DNA of 64,000 nt from Mycolicibacterium flavescens (GTDB lineage Bacteria > Actinomycetota > Actinomycetes > Mycobacteriales > Mycobacteriaceae), in assembly GCA_900637135.1 (NCBI GenBank), contig LR134353.1, forward strand, positions 3,100,001-3,164,000. The letters run 5' to 3'. Under the pieces are notes generated by a model, which had not been told where the DNA came from, ran no database searches, and saw nothing but the letters and a program-made list of their open reading frames with translations. Numbering within the stretch: the first letter of the stretch is position 1; every line of letters begins with the position of its first letter. Below, one piece after another: positions 1-8,535 of the stretch. The position numbers were made by a program, and so were the translations under genes.

Positions 1-672
1 TTTGTGATCGGTGGCGCGATGGGTGCGCTTCTAGAGACCACGCTGATCCGCCGGATGTATCACCGGCCGCTGGACACACTGCTGGTCACCTTCGGTGTCG
101 GGTTGATTCTTCAGCAGGTCACTCGCGACGTCTTCGGAGCTCCCGCGGTCAACGTGGTGGCGCCGGCGTGGTTGTCGGGCGGGGTGGAGATGTTCGGTGC
201 GGTGGTGCCCAAGACGCGGATCTTCATCCTGGTGCTGGCCGTCGTCTGTGTCGCGGCGCTGGCCACCGCGCTCAAGGTCAGCCCGATGGGACGGCGGATC
301 CGGGCCGTCGTCCAGAACCGCGACCTCGCCGAGACCAGCGGAATCTCGTCCCGGAAGACCGACATCACAACGTTTTTCATCGGTTCGGGGCTGGCCGCGG
401 TGGCCGGTGTCGCGTTGACGCTGATCGGGTCGACCAGCCCGACCATCGGGCAGAGCTATCTGATTGACGCATTCCTGGTGGTCGTGGTCGGTGGACTCGG
501 CCAGATCAAGGGCACGGTGATCGCGGCGTTCGCGTTGGGCTTTTTGAACTCGTTCATCGAATACAACACCACCGCGTCACTGGCGAAGGTGGTCGTGTTC
601 GTGATCATCGTGATCTTCCTGCAGGCTCGGCCGCAGGGCCTGTTCACCGTCCGGACAAGGAGTCTCGCGTGA
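1..672 (+). CDS. urtB: Urea ABC transporter permease UrtB (5' end outside window)
   Basis: The frame is open from the first base, so the start lies upstream; about 222 C-terminal residues are present. The protein is a run of hydrophobic segments with the branched-chain-amino-acid permease signature GGLGQIKGTVIAAFALG near the C-terminus, which in this family contacts the ATPases. It is one of two permeases that form the membrane pore of the urea importer UrtABCDE. The stop overlaps the GTG start of urtC by 4 bases (GTGA), so the genes are translationally coupled. The LIV-permease family is certain; the urea assignment rests on the complete urtC-urtD-urtE order after it. Confidence 0.88.
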   Translation, partial: FVIGGAMGALLETTLIRRMYHRPLDTLLVTFGVGLILQQVTRDVFGAPAVNVVAPAWLSGGVEMFGAVVPKTRIFILVLAVVCVAALATALKVSPMGRRIRAVVQNRDLAETSGISSRKTDITTFFIGSGLAAVAGVALTLIGSTSPTIGQSYLIDAFLVVVVGGLGQIKGTVIAAFALGFLNSFIEYNTTASLAKVVVFVIIVIFLQARPQGLFTVRTRSLA

Positions 673-1787
673 GGACCTTCGTTGGCCGCTGGCAGACCTG
701 GGCCGGTTTCGCGGTGGCCGCGGTGCTGCTGTTCGCCGTGGCGCCCGCGGTGCTGTCCGATTTCCGGCTCAGCCTGCTGGGCAAGTTTCTGTGCTTCGCG
801 ATCGTCGCGGTCGGGATCGGACTGGCCTGGGGCCGCGGCGGAATGCTCGTGTTGGGTCAGGGCGTGTTCTTCGGTCTCGGCGGCTACATGATGGGCATGC
901 ATCTGAAGATCTCCGACGCACAGCTGCGGGGTGACGATGTGCCGGACTTCATGCAGATCGCCGGTGTGCGCGAATTACCCGGCTATTGGCAGCCGTTCGC
1001 CTCCCCCGTCTTCACCCTGGCGGCGATCGTAATTGTGCCGACGGTGATCGCGGCCGCGCTGGGGCTCGGCGTATTCAAGCGCCGCGTCAAGGGTGCCTAT
1101 TTCGCCATCCTGTCGCAGGCGCTGGCCGCCGCGCTGGCGATTCTGCTCGTCGGGCAGACCAGCCTGGGTGGCAGCAACGGACTCAACAGGTTTCGCACGT
1201 TCTTCGGGTTCACGCTCAACGACCCGGCCAACCGGCGCATGCTGTACTTCATCGCCGCCGGCGTGTTGCTCGCCGTCGTCGCGGTGGTCCGCCAACTGAT
1301 GCAGAGCCGGTACGGCGAACTGCTGGTCGCGGTTCGCGACGGTGAGGAGCGGGTCCGCTTCCTGGGCTACGACCCGGCGAACATCAAGGTGGTCGCCTAC
1401 ACCGTGGCGGCACTGTTCGCCAGCATCGCGGGCGCGTTGTTCGCCCCGATCGTCGGGTTCATCGCACCCTCGCAGGTGGGCATCCTGCCCTCGATCGCGT
1501 TTCTGATCGGCGTGGCGATCGGTGGGCGCACCACGCTGCTTGGGCCGGTGCTCGGCGCGATCGGGGTCGCGTGGGCGCAGACGCTGTTCTCCGAACGCTT
1601 CCCCTCGGAATGGACCTACGCACAGGGTCTGCTGTTCATCGTCGTGGTCGGCTTCTTCCCGGCTGGGCTGGCCGGTCTGGGTGTGCTGTTCAAACGGCGC
1701 CGGATCCGCAGGCGCACGAAACCCGTCGCCGTCGAGCCCCAACCGCAGGCCGATCCCGACACCGAGAAGGTGGGTGCAGCCACATGA
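669..1787 (+). CDS. urtC: Urea ABC transporter permease UrtC
   Basis: A 372-residue integral membrane protein, second permease of the urea importer. The N-terminus has the UrtC-like stretch GLAWGRGGMLVLGQGVFFGL and the C-terminal half has the permease loop around GVAIGGRTTLLGPVLGA. About ten hydrophobic segments can be read. The last 30 residues are basic then acidic and should be cytoplasmic. The GTG start at 669 overlaps the urtB stop and the TGA stop overlaps the urtD ATG, giving a tightly coupled operon. UrtC is longer than LivM-type permeases because of an extra periplasmic segment (about residues 75-115), which is present here. Confidence 0.92.
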   Translation: MRTFVGRWQTWAGFAVAAVLLFAVAPAVLSDFRLSLLGKFLCFAIVAVGIGLAWGRGGMLVLGQGVFFGLGGYMMGMHLKISDAQLRGDDVPDFMQIAGVRELPGYWQPFASPVFTLAAIVIVPTVIAAALGLGVFKRRVKGAYFAILSQALAAALAILLVGQTSLGGSNGLNRFRTFFGFTLNDPANRRMLYFIAAGVLLAVVAVVRQLMQSRYGELLVAVRDGEERVRFLGYDPANIKVVAYTVAALFASIAGALFAPIVGFIAPSQVGILPSIAFLIGVAIGGRTTLLGPVLGAIGVAWAQTLFSERFPSEWTYAQGLLFIVVVGFFPAGLAGLGVLFKRRRIRRRTKPVAVEPQPQADPDTEKVGAAT

Positions 1788-2602
1788 CGCTGGAAGCGGA
1801 GCCGATCGCGGGCGGCAACGTCGGCATGGGCACCGAGTACCTCGAAGTACGCGGACTCACAGTCGATTTCGATGGCTTCAAAGCGGTCAGCGATGTCGAC
1901 TTGACGCTGTTTCAGGGCGACCTGCGGTTCCTGATCGGCCCGAACGGTGCGGGCAAGACGACGGTCATCGACGCGATCACCGGCCTGGTCAGCGCCACCG
2001 GGTCGGTCAACAAATCCGGCGTCGAACTGCTCGGCAAGAAGGTGCATCAGATCGCCCGGCTCGGCGTGGGTCGCACGTTCCAGACGGCCACCGTCTTCGA
2101 GCAGTTGACCGTGCTGCAGAACCTCGACATCGCCGCGGGTGCCGGACGGTCGGCGTGGACGTTGTTGCGCCGCCGCAAGGGTGTGCTTCCCGCGATCGAA
2201 GAGGCGCTCGACACCATCGGGCTGAGCGACCTGGCCGACAAGCCGGCCGGTGTGCTGGCCCACGGGCAGAAGCAGTGGCTGGAGATCGGCATGCTGCTCG
2301 TGCAGAACGCCGACGTGCTGCTGCTCGACGAACCCGTTGCGGGCATGAGCCACGAGGAACGAGAAGAGACCGGAAAGCTGTTGCGCCGCATCGGCGCCCA
2401 GCGCACGGTCGTCGTCGTCGAACACGACATGGACTTCATGCGCGCGTTCGCCACGTCGGTGAGCGTGCTCGCACGCGGACAGGTGATCGCCGAGGGCTCT
2501 GTCGCCGAGGTGCAGGCCAACCCCAAGGTGCAAGAGGTCTACCTCGGCACCGCCGCGGCGGGCACCGCCGATGTCCCCGCCGAACTCATCGAGGAGTCCT
2601 GA
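1784..2602 (+). CDS. urtD: Urea ABC transporter ATP-binding protein UrtD
   Basis: A 272-residue ABC ATPase that energises urea uptake with UrtE. Walker A is GPNGAGKTT (about residues 52-60), Walker B is VLLLDEP, and the H-loop is VVEHDMDF. The signature is the variant LAHGQKQWLEIGMLL; this degenerate LSHGQKQ form is characteristic of UrtD. I chose ATG 1784 because it overlaps the urtC stop (ATGA) and gives the normal family length; a longer open frame reaches back to 1571 but runs through urtC. The stop TGA shares its last base with the urtE ATG. Confidence 0.93.
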   Translation: MTLEAEPIAGGNVGMGTEYLEVRGLTVDFDGFKAVSDVDLTLFQGDLRFLIGPNGAGKTTVIDAITGLVSATGSVNKSGVELLGKKVHQIARLGVGRTFQTATVFEQLTVLQNLDIAAGAGRSAWTLLRRRKGVLPAIEEALDTIGLSDLADKPAGVLAHGQKQWLEIGMLLVQNADVLLLDEPVAGMSHEEREETGKLLRRIGAQRTVVVVEHDMDFMRAFATSVSVLARGQVIAEGSVAEVQANPKVQEVYLGTAAAGTADVPAELIEES

Positions 2603-3294
2603 TGCTGTCACTGGTCGACGTGCGTTGCGGGTACGGCCGTTCCGAGGTCATCCACAGTGCCAGCGTCGAGGTGCCCTCCGACGGGGTGGCCGCGGTGATG
2701 GGCCACAACGGAGCGGGTAAGACCACGCTGCTGCGTGCCGCGGTCGGACTGGTGCGATGCAGTGCGGGCAAGGTGCTCTTCGACGGCGACGACATCAGCA
2801 GGCTGCGCCCGAGCGCGCGCGTCGCGCGTGGACTGGCCTACGTGCCGCAGGGCCAGCAGGCGTTCGGCCAGCTCACCACAATGGAGAATTTGCAGGTCGT
2901 CGCGGACGGACGCAAGAACGGCAAGCGGCTCATCGACGAACAACTCGACCTGTTCCCCGCTCTGAAGGAGCTGTTGGCTCGCCGCGCCGGTCTGCTGTCG
3001 GGGGGTCAGCGCCAGCAGTTGGCGATCGCCCGTGCGCTGATCACCACGCCGAAATGCCTGATCCTCGACGAGCCGACCGAGGGCATCCAGCCGTCGGTGG
3101 TCGGCGAGATCGAAGCGGCGATCACGTCGCTGACCCAGCGGGGTGACATGGGCGTGCTGCTGGTCGAACAGCACATCGGTTTCGCGCTGGAGTCCTCACA
3201 GCACTACTACGTTCTCGAGTCCGGTCGCGTCACCTCCAGCGGCGCAGGCGGCTCGTCCTCTGAAGCCGACGTCCGCGCCGCCATGGCCATCTAG
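2602..3294 (+). CDS. urtE: Urea ABC transporter ATP-binding protein UrtE
   Basis: A 230-residue ABC ATPase, partner of UrtD. Visible motifs are Walker A GHNGAGKTT, Q-loop AYVPQGQQAFGQLT, canonical signature LSGGQRQQLAIARAL, Walker B CLILDEPTEGIQPS and H-loop VEQHI. The TEGIQPS stretch is typical of LivF/UrtE. It is the last gene of the urt operon seen here; no urease genes follow in this window. The C-terminus ends in a Gly/Ser-rich tail. A triple 15-bp repeat begins directly after the stop. Confidence 0.92.
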   Translation: MLSLVDVRCGYGRSEVIHSASVEVPSDGVAAVMGHNGAGKTTLLRAAVGLVRCSAGKVLFDGDDISRLRPSARVARGLAYVPQGQQAFGQLTTMENLQVVADGRKNGKRLIDEQLDLFPALKELLARRAGLLSGGQRQQLAIARALITTPKCLILDEPTEGIQPSVVGEIEAAITSLTQRGDMGVLLVEQHIGFALESSQHYYVLESGRVTSSGAGGSSSEADVRAAMAI

Positions 3295-3339
3295 CCGCTG
3301 TGCCCCCTTCCGCTGTGCCCCCTTCCGCTGTGCCCCCTT
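3295..3339 (+). repeat. Three perfect 15-bp tandem repeats after urtE
   Basis: The unit CCGCTGTGCCCCCTT occurs three times without mismatch, starting on the base after the urtE stop codon. A fourth copy begins (CCGC) and then diverges. The unit length is a multiple of three, so the array keeps all frames open, but no gene uses it. Confidence 0.9.
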
Positions 3340-3342
3340 CCG

Positions 3343-3400
3343 CGAGTGCGCGCGTCTGCCTACGACACGCCGCGCATTTCCAGCAGTTTGCGCACGCTCG
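3343..3400 (-). repeat. 58-bp dispersed repeat, left arm
   Basis: The reverse complement of this segment matches 4515-4572 at 47 of 58 positions. The central part contains GCGGCGTGTCGT. It lies between urtE and the first of two paralogous membrane-protein genes, in opposite orientation to the right copy. It looks like a mycobacterial intergenic repeat, possibly a terminator. Confidence 0.8.
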
Positions 3401-3427
3401 AGGCCGCCGAAGTGGCACAGTGCACCC

Positions 3428-3958
3428 GTGAACACAGCTTCGGAGCCGCAGGTACTGGCCGACACCGGCGGACTTGTCGTCACCGACGACGGTCGTCGGG
3501 TGTTGGTCGTGGACCGTGGCACGGGACCGCTGACGGTGCTGGCGTTCGTGCTTGGCGTCCTGACGATCGTCGTCGGCGGGTTCGGGCTGATTGCTCTGAT
3601 CGGCGGTTCCCCGTCGCGGGCGCTGGGCGCCGTCTTCCTCGCCGTCGGCGTGGTATTGGCGGTGGCCGCGTTTCTCGTCGTCCGCAGAATCCGCAAGTAC
3701 CGCAGCCGACCGTTGCACGACTGCCGACCCGCCGCGGTGCTGGACCGCAAGCTCGGGCTGTTCAGCTACCGCGGTGGTGCCCTGGTGCAGCTGGATCAGG
3801 TGCGCTTTGCACGTAAGTTCCAAATCGGTTCGAGCTCACCGAAACTCGTTGCGCTCACACCCGGCGGCACGAAGACACTCAAGCGCGGCAACCCGTTCGA
3901 CGGTGGGGTCGGGCACATCGACGAACTTCTCAACTCGGTCGCCCGCGGCTCTGCGTGA
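3428..3958 (+). CDS. Hypothetical two-TM membrane protein (first of a paralogous pair)
   Basis: A 176-residue protein from GTG 3428. A short N-terminal segment (residues 1-30, with VLVVDRG) is followed by two adjacent hydrophobic helices around residues 38-62 and 65-85, a basic turn (RRIRKYRSR), then a soluble C-terminal domain of about 90 residues. Both the VLLIDRG/VLVVDRG motif and the C-terminal VAxTPxxTxxLxRGNxFxGGVGxxD motif are shared with the next gene, so the two arose by duplication. No known function recognised. Its stop overlaps the next start by GTGA. Confidence 0.75.
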   Translation: MNTASEPQVLADTGGLVVTDDGRRVLVVDRGTGPLTVLAFVLGVLTIVVGGFGLIALIGGSPSRALGAVFLAVGVVLAVAAFLVVRRIRKYRSRPLHDCRPAAVLDRKLGLFSYRGGALVQLDQVRFARKFQIGSSSPKLVALTPGGTKTLKRGNPFDGGVGHIDELLNSVARGSA

Positions 3959-4497
3959 ACCCGTCGCTCGAGCCGATCGCGCTGGCGGATCAGGGGCCTG
4001 TCGTGGTGGCCGAGCGCGGTTTTGAGGTTCTGCTCATCGACCGCGGACGCGCGCCGACGGAGATGACGGTGCTGCTGTTGACGATGTCGGCGTTGATCTT
4101 CGGCGGCTTCGGCGTCGTGTCGATCTTTTACGCGTTCGCGTATTCGATGGTGTGGCCTTCGGCGGCGATCGGGGCGGGGCTGCTCATCATCGGCATCGTG
4201 GCGTTCCGGGCGATGATCCGCGGCGGTGCAGCACTTCGGCACATGCGGATGACACCGCTGAGCGCGTACCCCGCGGCGGCCGTCTTTGACCGCCGGAACC
4301 AGACTTACCGCGACGGCACCGGTGAGATCGTGGCACCGCTGAGCCAAGTGCAGTTCGAGCGGCGATCGCGGTTGCTGACCTCGACTCTGGTCGCCGTCAC
4401 CCCGTCATCGACGCGAGTCCTCATGCGCGGCAACGTGTTCAGCGGCGGCGTCGGGATGCTCGACAGGGTGCTCACCGACGCCGTACACCGCGTTTGA
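3955..4497 (+). CDS. Hypothetical two-TM membrane protein (second of a paralogous pair)
   Basis: A 180-residue paralogue of the preceding protein with the same plan: N-terminal strand with VLLIDRGRAP, two hydrophobic helices (about residues 37-60 and 63-84), and a C-terminal soluble part ending in a VLMRGNVFSGGVGMLDRVL-like motif. The GTG start overlaps the upstream stop by 4 bases, so the pair is co-translated and may form a heteromer (inference). The C-terminal domain recalls bacterial membrane-associated PH-like modules, but I cannot confirm that. An inverted copy of the 58-bp repeat lies 18 bp downstream. Confidence 0.75.
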   Translation: MNPSLEPIALADQGPVVVAERGFEVLLIDRGRAPTEMTVLLLTMSALIFGGFGVVSIFYAFAYSMVWPSAAIGAGLLIIGIVAFRAMIRGGAALRHMRMTPLSAYPAAAVFDRRNQTYRDGTGEIVAPLSQVQFERRSRLLTSTLVAVTPSSTRVLMRGNVFSGGVGMLDRVLTDAVHRV

Positions 4498-4514
4498 GCA
4501 CGCTCGATAGCCCA

Positions 4515-4572
4515 CGAATGTGCGCAAACTGTCGGAATTTCGCGGCGTGTCGTGTGCAGACACGCACGCTCG
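4515..4572 (+). repeat. 58-bp dispersed repeat, right arm (candidate bidirectional terminator)
   Basis: Inverted copy of 3343-3400 (47/58 identical). It contains an internal hairpin, GCGTGTC-GTGTGCA-GACACGC, with a 7-bp stem. It sits between the stop codons of two convergent genes (the membrane protein and hisS), where a shared terminator would be expected. Confidence 0.75.
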
Positions 4573-4593
4573 CGCCAACAGGGGCAAGGAGTG

Positions 4594-5859
4594 TCAGGCG
4601 CGGTTGAGGCGGGCCAGCACTTCGGCCAGCACGTCGTCCACCGCTACGTCCGTCTGCTGCCCGGTCGCCAAAATCTTCACACCGATCGTGCCCGCCTCGA
4701 TGTCGCGGTCACCGGCCACCAGCGCAAGCGCCGCACCCGAGCGGTCCGCCGCGCGCATCGCCCCCTTGATCCCGCGGTCGCCGTAGGCAAGGTCGACGCG
4801 CACACCCGCGGCGCGCAGTCGCGCGCCCAGCACCGACAGCGTCACCTTGGCCTGTTCGCCCAGCGGCACGCCGAAGACATCGACCCGCGCCGTCCCGCCG
4901 ACGGTCTTGCCCTCGGCTTTCAACGCCAGCAACGTGCGGTCGACACCCAGGCCGAATCCGATGCCCGACAAGTCTTTTCCGCCGAGCTGTGCCATCAGGC
5001 CGTCGTAGCGTCCGCCCCCGCCGATACCCGACTGGGCGCCGAGCCCGTCGTGGATGAACTCGAAGGTGGTCTTGGTGTAGTAATCCAGCCCGCGCACCAT
5101 GCGCGGGTTGATGACGTACGGCACCCCCAAGGCGTCCAGATGTGCCAGCACGGTGTCGAAGTGCTGTTTGGCGACGTCGGAGAGGTGGTCGAGCATCACC
5201 GGCGCATCGGCGGTCATCTCGCGGATCTTCGGGCGCTTGTCGTCGAGCACCCGCAGCGGGTTGATCTCCGCGCGCCGCCGAGTCTCGTCGTCGAGGTCCA
5301 GCTTGAACAGGAAGTCCTGCAACAGTTCCCGGTACTGCGGGCGGCAGGTCTCGTCACCCAGCGAGGTGATCTCCAGCCGGAAACCGTCGAGCCCCAACGA
5401 TCGAAAACCCGCATCGGCGACCGCGATCACCTCGGCGTCCAGGGCCGGGTCGTCGACGCCGATGGCCTCCACCCCGACCTGCTGCAGCTGACGGTAGCGG
5501 CCGGCCTGCGGTCGCTCGTACCGGAAGAAGGGCCCCGAGTAGCACAGCTTCACCGGAAGCGGCCCACGGTCCAGGCCGTGCTCGATGACTGCGCGCATCA
5601 CCCCCGCCGTGCCCTCCGGCCGCAACGTGACCGAGCGGTCACCGCGGTCGGAGAACGTGTACATCTCCTTCGACACCACATCGGTCGACTCCCCGACCCC
5701 CCGCGCGAACAACGCGGTGTCCTCGAAGATGGGCAGTTCGACATCGCCGTAGCCCGCCCGCCGGGCGGTGTCGAGCAGACCGTCGCGCACACCGACGAAC
5801 TGCGCCGAGTCGGGCGGCAGGTAGTCCGGGACGCCCTTGGGCGCCTGAAATTCACTCAC
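4594..5859 (-). CDS. hisS: Histidine--tRNA ligase
   Basis: A 421-residue class II aminoacyl-tRNA synthetase that charges tRNA-His. Motif 2 is visible as [16 protein letters not shown], the histidine-binding HisA motifs as [12 protein letters not shown] and GGGRYDGLM, and motif 3 as [13 protein letters not shown]. The C-terminal anticodon-binding domain (about residues 325-421) follows. Start GTG at 5859 gives the usual [13 protein letters not shown]-terminus. The gene follows the MBL hydrolase with only 9 bp between them, the same order as Rv2581c-hisS in M. tuberculosis. Confidence 0.97.
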   Translation of the reverse strand: MSEFQAPKGVPDYLPPDSAQFVGVRDGLLDTARRAGYGDVELPIFEDTALFARGVGESTDVVSKEMYTFSDRGDRSVTLRPEGTAGVMRAVIEHGLDRGPLPVKLCYSGPFFRYERPQAGRYRQLQQVGVEAIGVDDPALDAEVIAVADAGFRSLGLDGFRLEITSLGDETCRPQYRELLQDFLFKLDLDDETRRRAEINPLRVLDDKRPKIREMTADAPVMLDHLSDVAKQHFDTVLAHLDALGVPYVINPRMVRGLDYYTKTTFEFIHDGLGAQSGIGGGGRYDGLMAQLGGKDLSGIGFGLGVDRTLLALKAEGKTVGGTARVDVFGVPLGEQAKVTLSVLGARLRAAGVRVDLAYGDRGIKGAMRAADRSGAALALVAGDRDIEAGTIGVKILATGQQTDVAVDDVLAEVLARLNRA

Positions 5860-5868
5860 TGGAACTCA

Positions 5869-6555
5869 CTAGATCAAGCCTTCGAGAAACGGGTTGGTGC
5901 GGCGTTCGAGACCGATCGTGGACTTCGGGCCGTGCCCCGGTAGTACCACGGTGTCGTCGTCGAGCACCAACAGTTTGTTGACGATCGAGCCGAGCAGGTC
6001 CCGACCACTGCCGCCCGGCAGGTCCGTCCGGCCCACCGACTGCCGGAACAGGGTATCGCCCGTGAACGCGACCGCACCCGGCCCCGACCCGATGGCCTCG
6101 TCGACGCGGAACACCACCGACCCGCGGGTGTGTCCGGGCGTGTGGTCGACGGTGACCGTCACACCGCCCAACTCCACCTTGTCGCCGTCCTTGTCCAGTT
6201 CGACGACCTGCTTGGGCTCGCGGAACAACGCGCCGAACGCCGAGCTGGCCAGCCCCCCGAGGAACCCCCGCCCAAAGTCCTTGATCGGGTCGGTCAGCAT
6301 GAAGCGGTCCTCGGGATGGATGTAGGCCGGGCAGCCGTACATGTCGGCCACCTTCTGGGCCGACCAGATGTGGTCGATGTGGCCGTGGGTGAGCAGCACC
6401 GCCGCAGGTGTCAGCCGGTTCTCGTCCAGGATCCGGCGCAACGGCCCCATCGCCCGCTGGCCGGGGTCGACGACGATGGCGTCGCCCCCGGCCCGTGGGG
6501 CCAGCACGTAGCAGTTGCACGCCAGCATGCCGGCGGCAAACCCGGTGATGAACAC
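5869..6555 (-). CDS. Metallo-beta-lactamase-fold hydrolase (glyoxalase II-like)
   Basis: A 228-residue MBL-fold enzyme. The zinc-binding motif THGHIDH, the later HTPGHTRGS, GDTLF and LPGHG motifs are all present, matching the glyoxalase II/thioesterase branch and M. tuberculosis Rv2581c. I chose GTG 6555, giving VFITGFAAGMLACNCY, because conserved family members begin there; the open frame extends to 7092 but that part overlaps the oppositely oriented cyclophilin gene. Likely a cytosolic thioester hydrolase; substrate unknown. Probably co-transcribed with hisS. Confidence 0.88.
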   Translation of the reverse strand: MFITGFAAGMLACNCYVLAPRAGGDAIVVDPGQRAMGPLRRILDENRLTPAAVLLTHGHIDHIWSAQKVADMYGCPAYIHPEDRFMLTDPIKDFGRGFLGGLASSAFGALFREPKQVVELDKDGDKVELGGVTVTVDHTPGHTRGSVVFRVDEAIGSGPGAVAFTGDTLFRQSVGRTDLPGGSGRDLLGSIVNKLLVLDDDTVVLPGHGPKSTIGLERRTNPFLEGLI

Positions 6556-6658
6556 GACGTCCAGTTTCCCACCACCCGATGGCGTGGGTCGCGGCGCCAC
6601 ACTCAGCAATGCCTGGCACACTCGTTGCCGATCGACCGACAACAGGAGGACATCAGCG

Positions 6659-7528
6659 GTGCCGACCAACGAACAGCGGCGGGCGACGGCCAAGCGCAAG
6701 CTCGAGCGGCAATTGGAGCGTCGCGCGGAGAAGGCACGCAGGCGGCGCCAGTACACGATCATCGGCTCGGTCGCAGGCGCGATCGTCGTAGTCGCCGCGG
6801 TGGTCGCGCTCGTCGTCACCAACCGCGACTCCGACAGCCAGACCGCGGCCGCCACCGAGACCTCCCCCACGTCGGCGGCCCCGTCGGCGGCAGGATCGCT
6901 TCCGGCGTTCGTAGCACCGGCCGGACTCGGCGAGAACTGCCAGTACCCGGTGTCCGCCGAGCAGGCCAGCAAGCCCGTTGATCCGCCCCGCGCAGGCAAG
7001 GTGCCCACCGAACCCGCCGAGATCAGCGCCAGCATGTCCACCGACCAGGGCAACCTCGGCCTGCTGCTCGACAACGGCAAGGCGCCGTGCACGGTGAACA
7101 GCTTCGCGAGCCTCGCCCAGCAGGGCTACTTCGACAACACCCCGTGCCACCGGTTGACCACCGCCGAACAGCTCAAGGTGCTGCAGTGCGGCGACCCGAC
7201 CGGCAAGGGCTCCGGCGGGCCGGGTTACTCGTTCGCCAACGAGTACCCGACCAATCAGTTCCAGCCCGACGACCCCAAGCTGCAAGAGCCCGTCACCTAT
7301 CCCCGCGGCACCCTGGCCATGGCCAACGCCGGCCCGAACACCAACGGCAGCCAGTTCTTCCTCGTCTACCAGGACTCCAAGCTCCCGCCGAACTACACGG
7401 TGTTCGGCAGGGTCGACGACACCGGCCTGGCCACGTTGGACAAGATCGCGCAGGGAGGCGTTGCCGGCGGTGGCCAGGACGGTGCGCCGGCCACCCCGGT
7501 CACCGTGAAGTCGATCCTGTTGGACTAA
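6659..7528 (+). CDS. ppiB: Membrane-anchored cyclophilin-type peptidyl-prolyl isomerase
   Basis: A 289-residue protein beginning at GTG 6659 behind a good ribosome site (AGGAGGA). A highly basic N-terminus (about residues 5-36, possible coiled coil) is followed by one transmembrane helix (about 37-60), a low-complexity Ser/Ala/Thr linker, then a cyclophilin domain with CHRL, GSQFFLVY and YTVFGRVDDTG motifs. It should catalyse proline isomerisation outside the membrane. Two cysteines (ENCQYP and APCTVN) are shared with its tandem paralogue. Corresponds in position to Rv2582. Confidence 0.9.
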   Translation: MPTNEQRRATAKRKLERQLERRAEKARRRRQYTIIGSVAGAIVVVAAVVALVVTNRDSDSQTAAATETSPTSAAPSAAGSLPAFVAPAGLGENCQYPVSAEQASKPVDPPRAGKVPTEPAEISASMSTDQGNLGLLLDNGKAPCTVNSFASLAQQGYFDNTPCHRLTTAEQLKVLQCGDPTGKGSGGPGYSFANEYPTNQFQPDDPKLQEPVTYPRGTLAMANAGPNTNGSQFFLVYQDSKLPPNYTVFGRVDDTGLATLDKIAQGGVAGGGQDGAPATPVTVKSILLD

Positions 7529-7532
7529 TGCC

Positions 7533-8531
7533 GTGGGCGCGCCCCCGCCCTACGGCGGTCCTCCACCGCCTTACGGCTATCCCGCGCAGCAGTCCTCGTT
7601 CGGATATCCGCCACCCAGGCAGACCAACACGCTGGCCGTCGCGGCGCTGGTGTGCGCGTTCGTCTTCGCGCCGCTGGGCATCGTGTTCGGCCACGTGTCG
7701 CTGTCGCAGATCAAGAAGTCCGGCGAGGAGGGTCGCGGGCTGGCCATCGCGGGTCTGGTCATCGGATACCTGGTGTCGGTGTTGACGGTGCTGGTGGTCG
7801 TCATCAGCGTCGTCTTCCTGGCGGCGTTGGGCCGTGAACTCGAGAGGTTTGACGGCGCGGTTCCCGACGACACCGCGACCGGCGGTCTGGCGGTCGACGA
7901 ACTGCCGAAGTTCGATCGGCCCGCGACGCTCGGCTCGAACTGCCAGTACCCCCGCACCGCAGAGCCGTCGAGCAAGCCGGCCAAGCCGCCGCGCACCGGA
8001 CGCGTACCCACGGACCCCGCCGAGGTCAGCGCCAGCATGACCACCAGCAAGGGCGACATCGGCCTGCAGTTGGACAACGCCAAGGCCCCCTGCACGGTCA
8101 ACAACTTCGCCAACCTGGCCCAGCAGGGCTTCTTCGACGACACCCCCTGCCACCGGCTGACGACGGCAGTGCATCTCGGGGTGTTGCAGTGCGGCGACCC
8201 CAGCGGAACCGGCATCGGCGGCCCCGGGTATCAGTTCCCGAACGAATACCCGACCAACCAGTACCGGTTGAGCGATCCGGCGCTGCGATCGCCGGTGCGC
8301 TATCCGCGCGGGACGCTGGCGATGGCCAACGCCGGCGTCGGCACCAACGGCAGCCAGTTCTTCCTCGTTTACGAGGACTCGCAGCTGCCGCCGACGTACA
8401 CGGTGTTCGGCACGATCGACCAGACCGGTCTGACGACACTGGGCAAGATCGCGGCCGAGGGTGTGGCCGACGGCAGCGAGGACGGCAAGCCCGTCGCCGA
8501 CGTCGTCGTCGAGTCGATCCGACTGGATTGA
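7533..8531 (+). CDS. DUF4190-cyclophilin fusion, second peptidyl-prolyl isomerase
   Basis: A 332-residue protein starting at GTG 7533, only 4 bp after the previous stop. The N-terminus is Pro/Gly/Tyr-rich (PPPYGGPPPPYGYP), followed by a two-helix DUF4190 membrane domain (about residues 30-95) and then a cyclophilin domain closely matching the upstream protein (CHRLTTA, GSQFFLVYEDS, YTVFG). The pair clearly arose by tandem duplication of the catalytic domain with exchange of the anchor. Substrate is unknown; likely extracytoplasmic. Confidence 0.88.
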   Translation: MGAPPPYGGPPPPYGYPAQQSSFGYPPPRQTNTLAVAALVCAFVFAPLGIVFGHVSLSQIKKSGEEGRGLAIAGLVIGYLVSVLTVLVVVISVVFLAALGRELERFDGAVPDDTATGGLAVDELPKFDRPATLGSNCQYPRTAEPSSKPAKPPRTGRVPTDPAEVSASMTTSKGDIGLQLDNAKAPCTVNNFANLAQQGFFDDTPCHRLTTAVHLGVLQCGDPSGTGIGGPGYQFPNEYPTNQYRLSDPALRSPVRYPRGTLAMANAGVGTNGSQFFLVYEDSQLPPTYTVFGTIDQTGLTTLGKIAAEGVADGSEDGKPVADVVVESIRLD

Positions 8532-8535
8532 GCGA

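Noticed and set aside
1522..3294. 590-codon plus frame that ends in UrtE
   Set aside because: Only the last 230 codons (from 2602) are real; the first part runs out of frame through urtC and urtD.
4552..5943. 463-codon open frame on plus opposite hisS
   Set aside because: Antisense shadow of a certain gene in high-GC DNA; Arg/His/Gln-rich product without family features.
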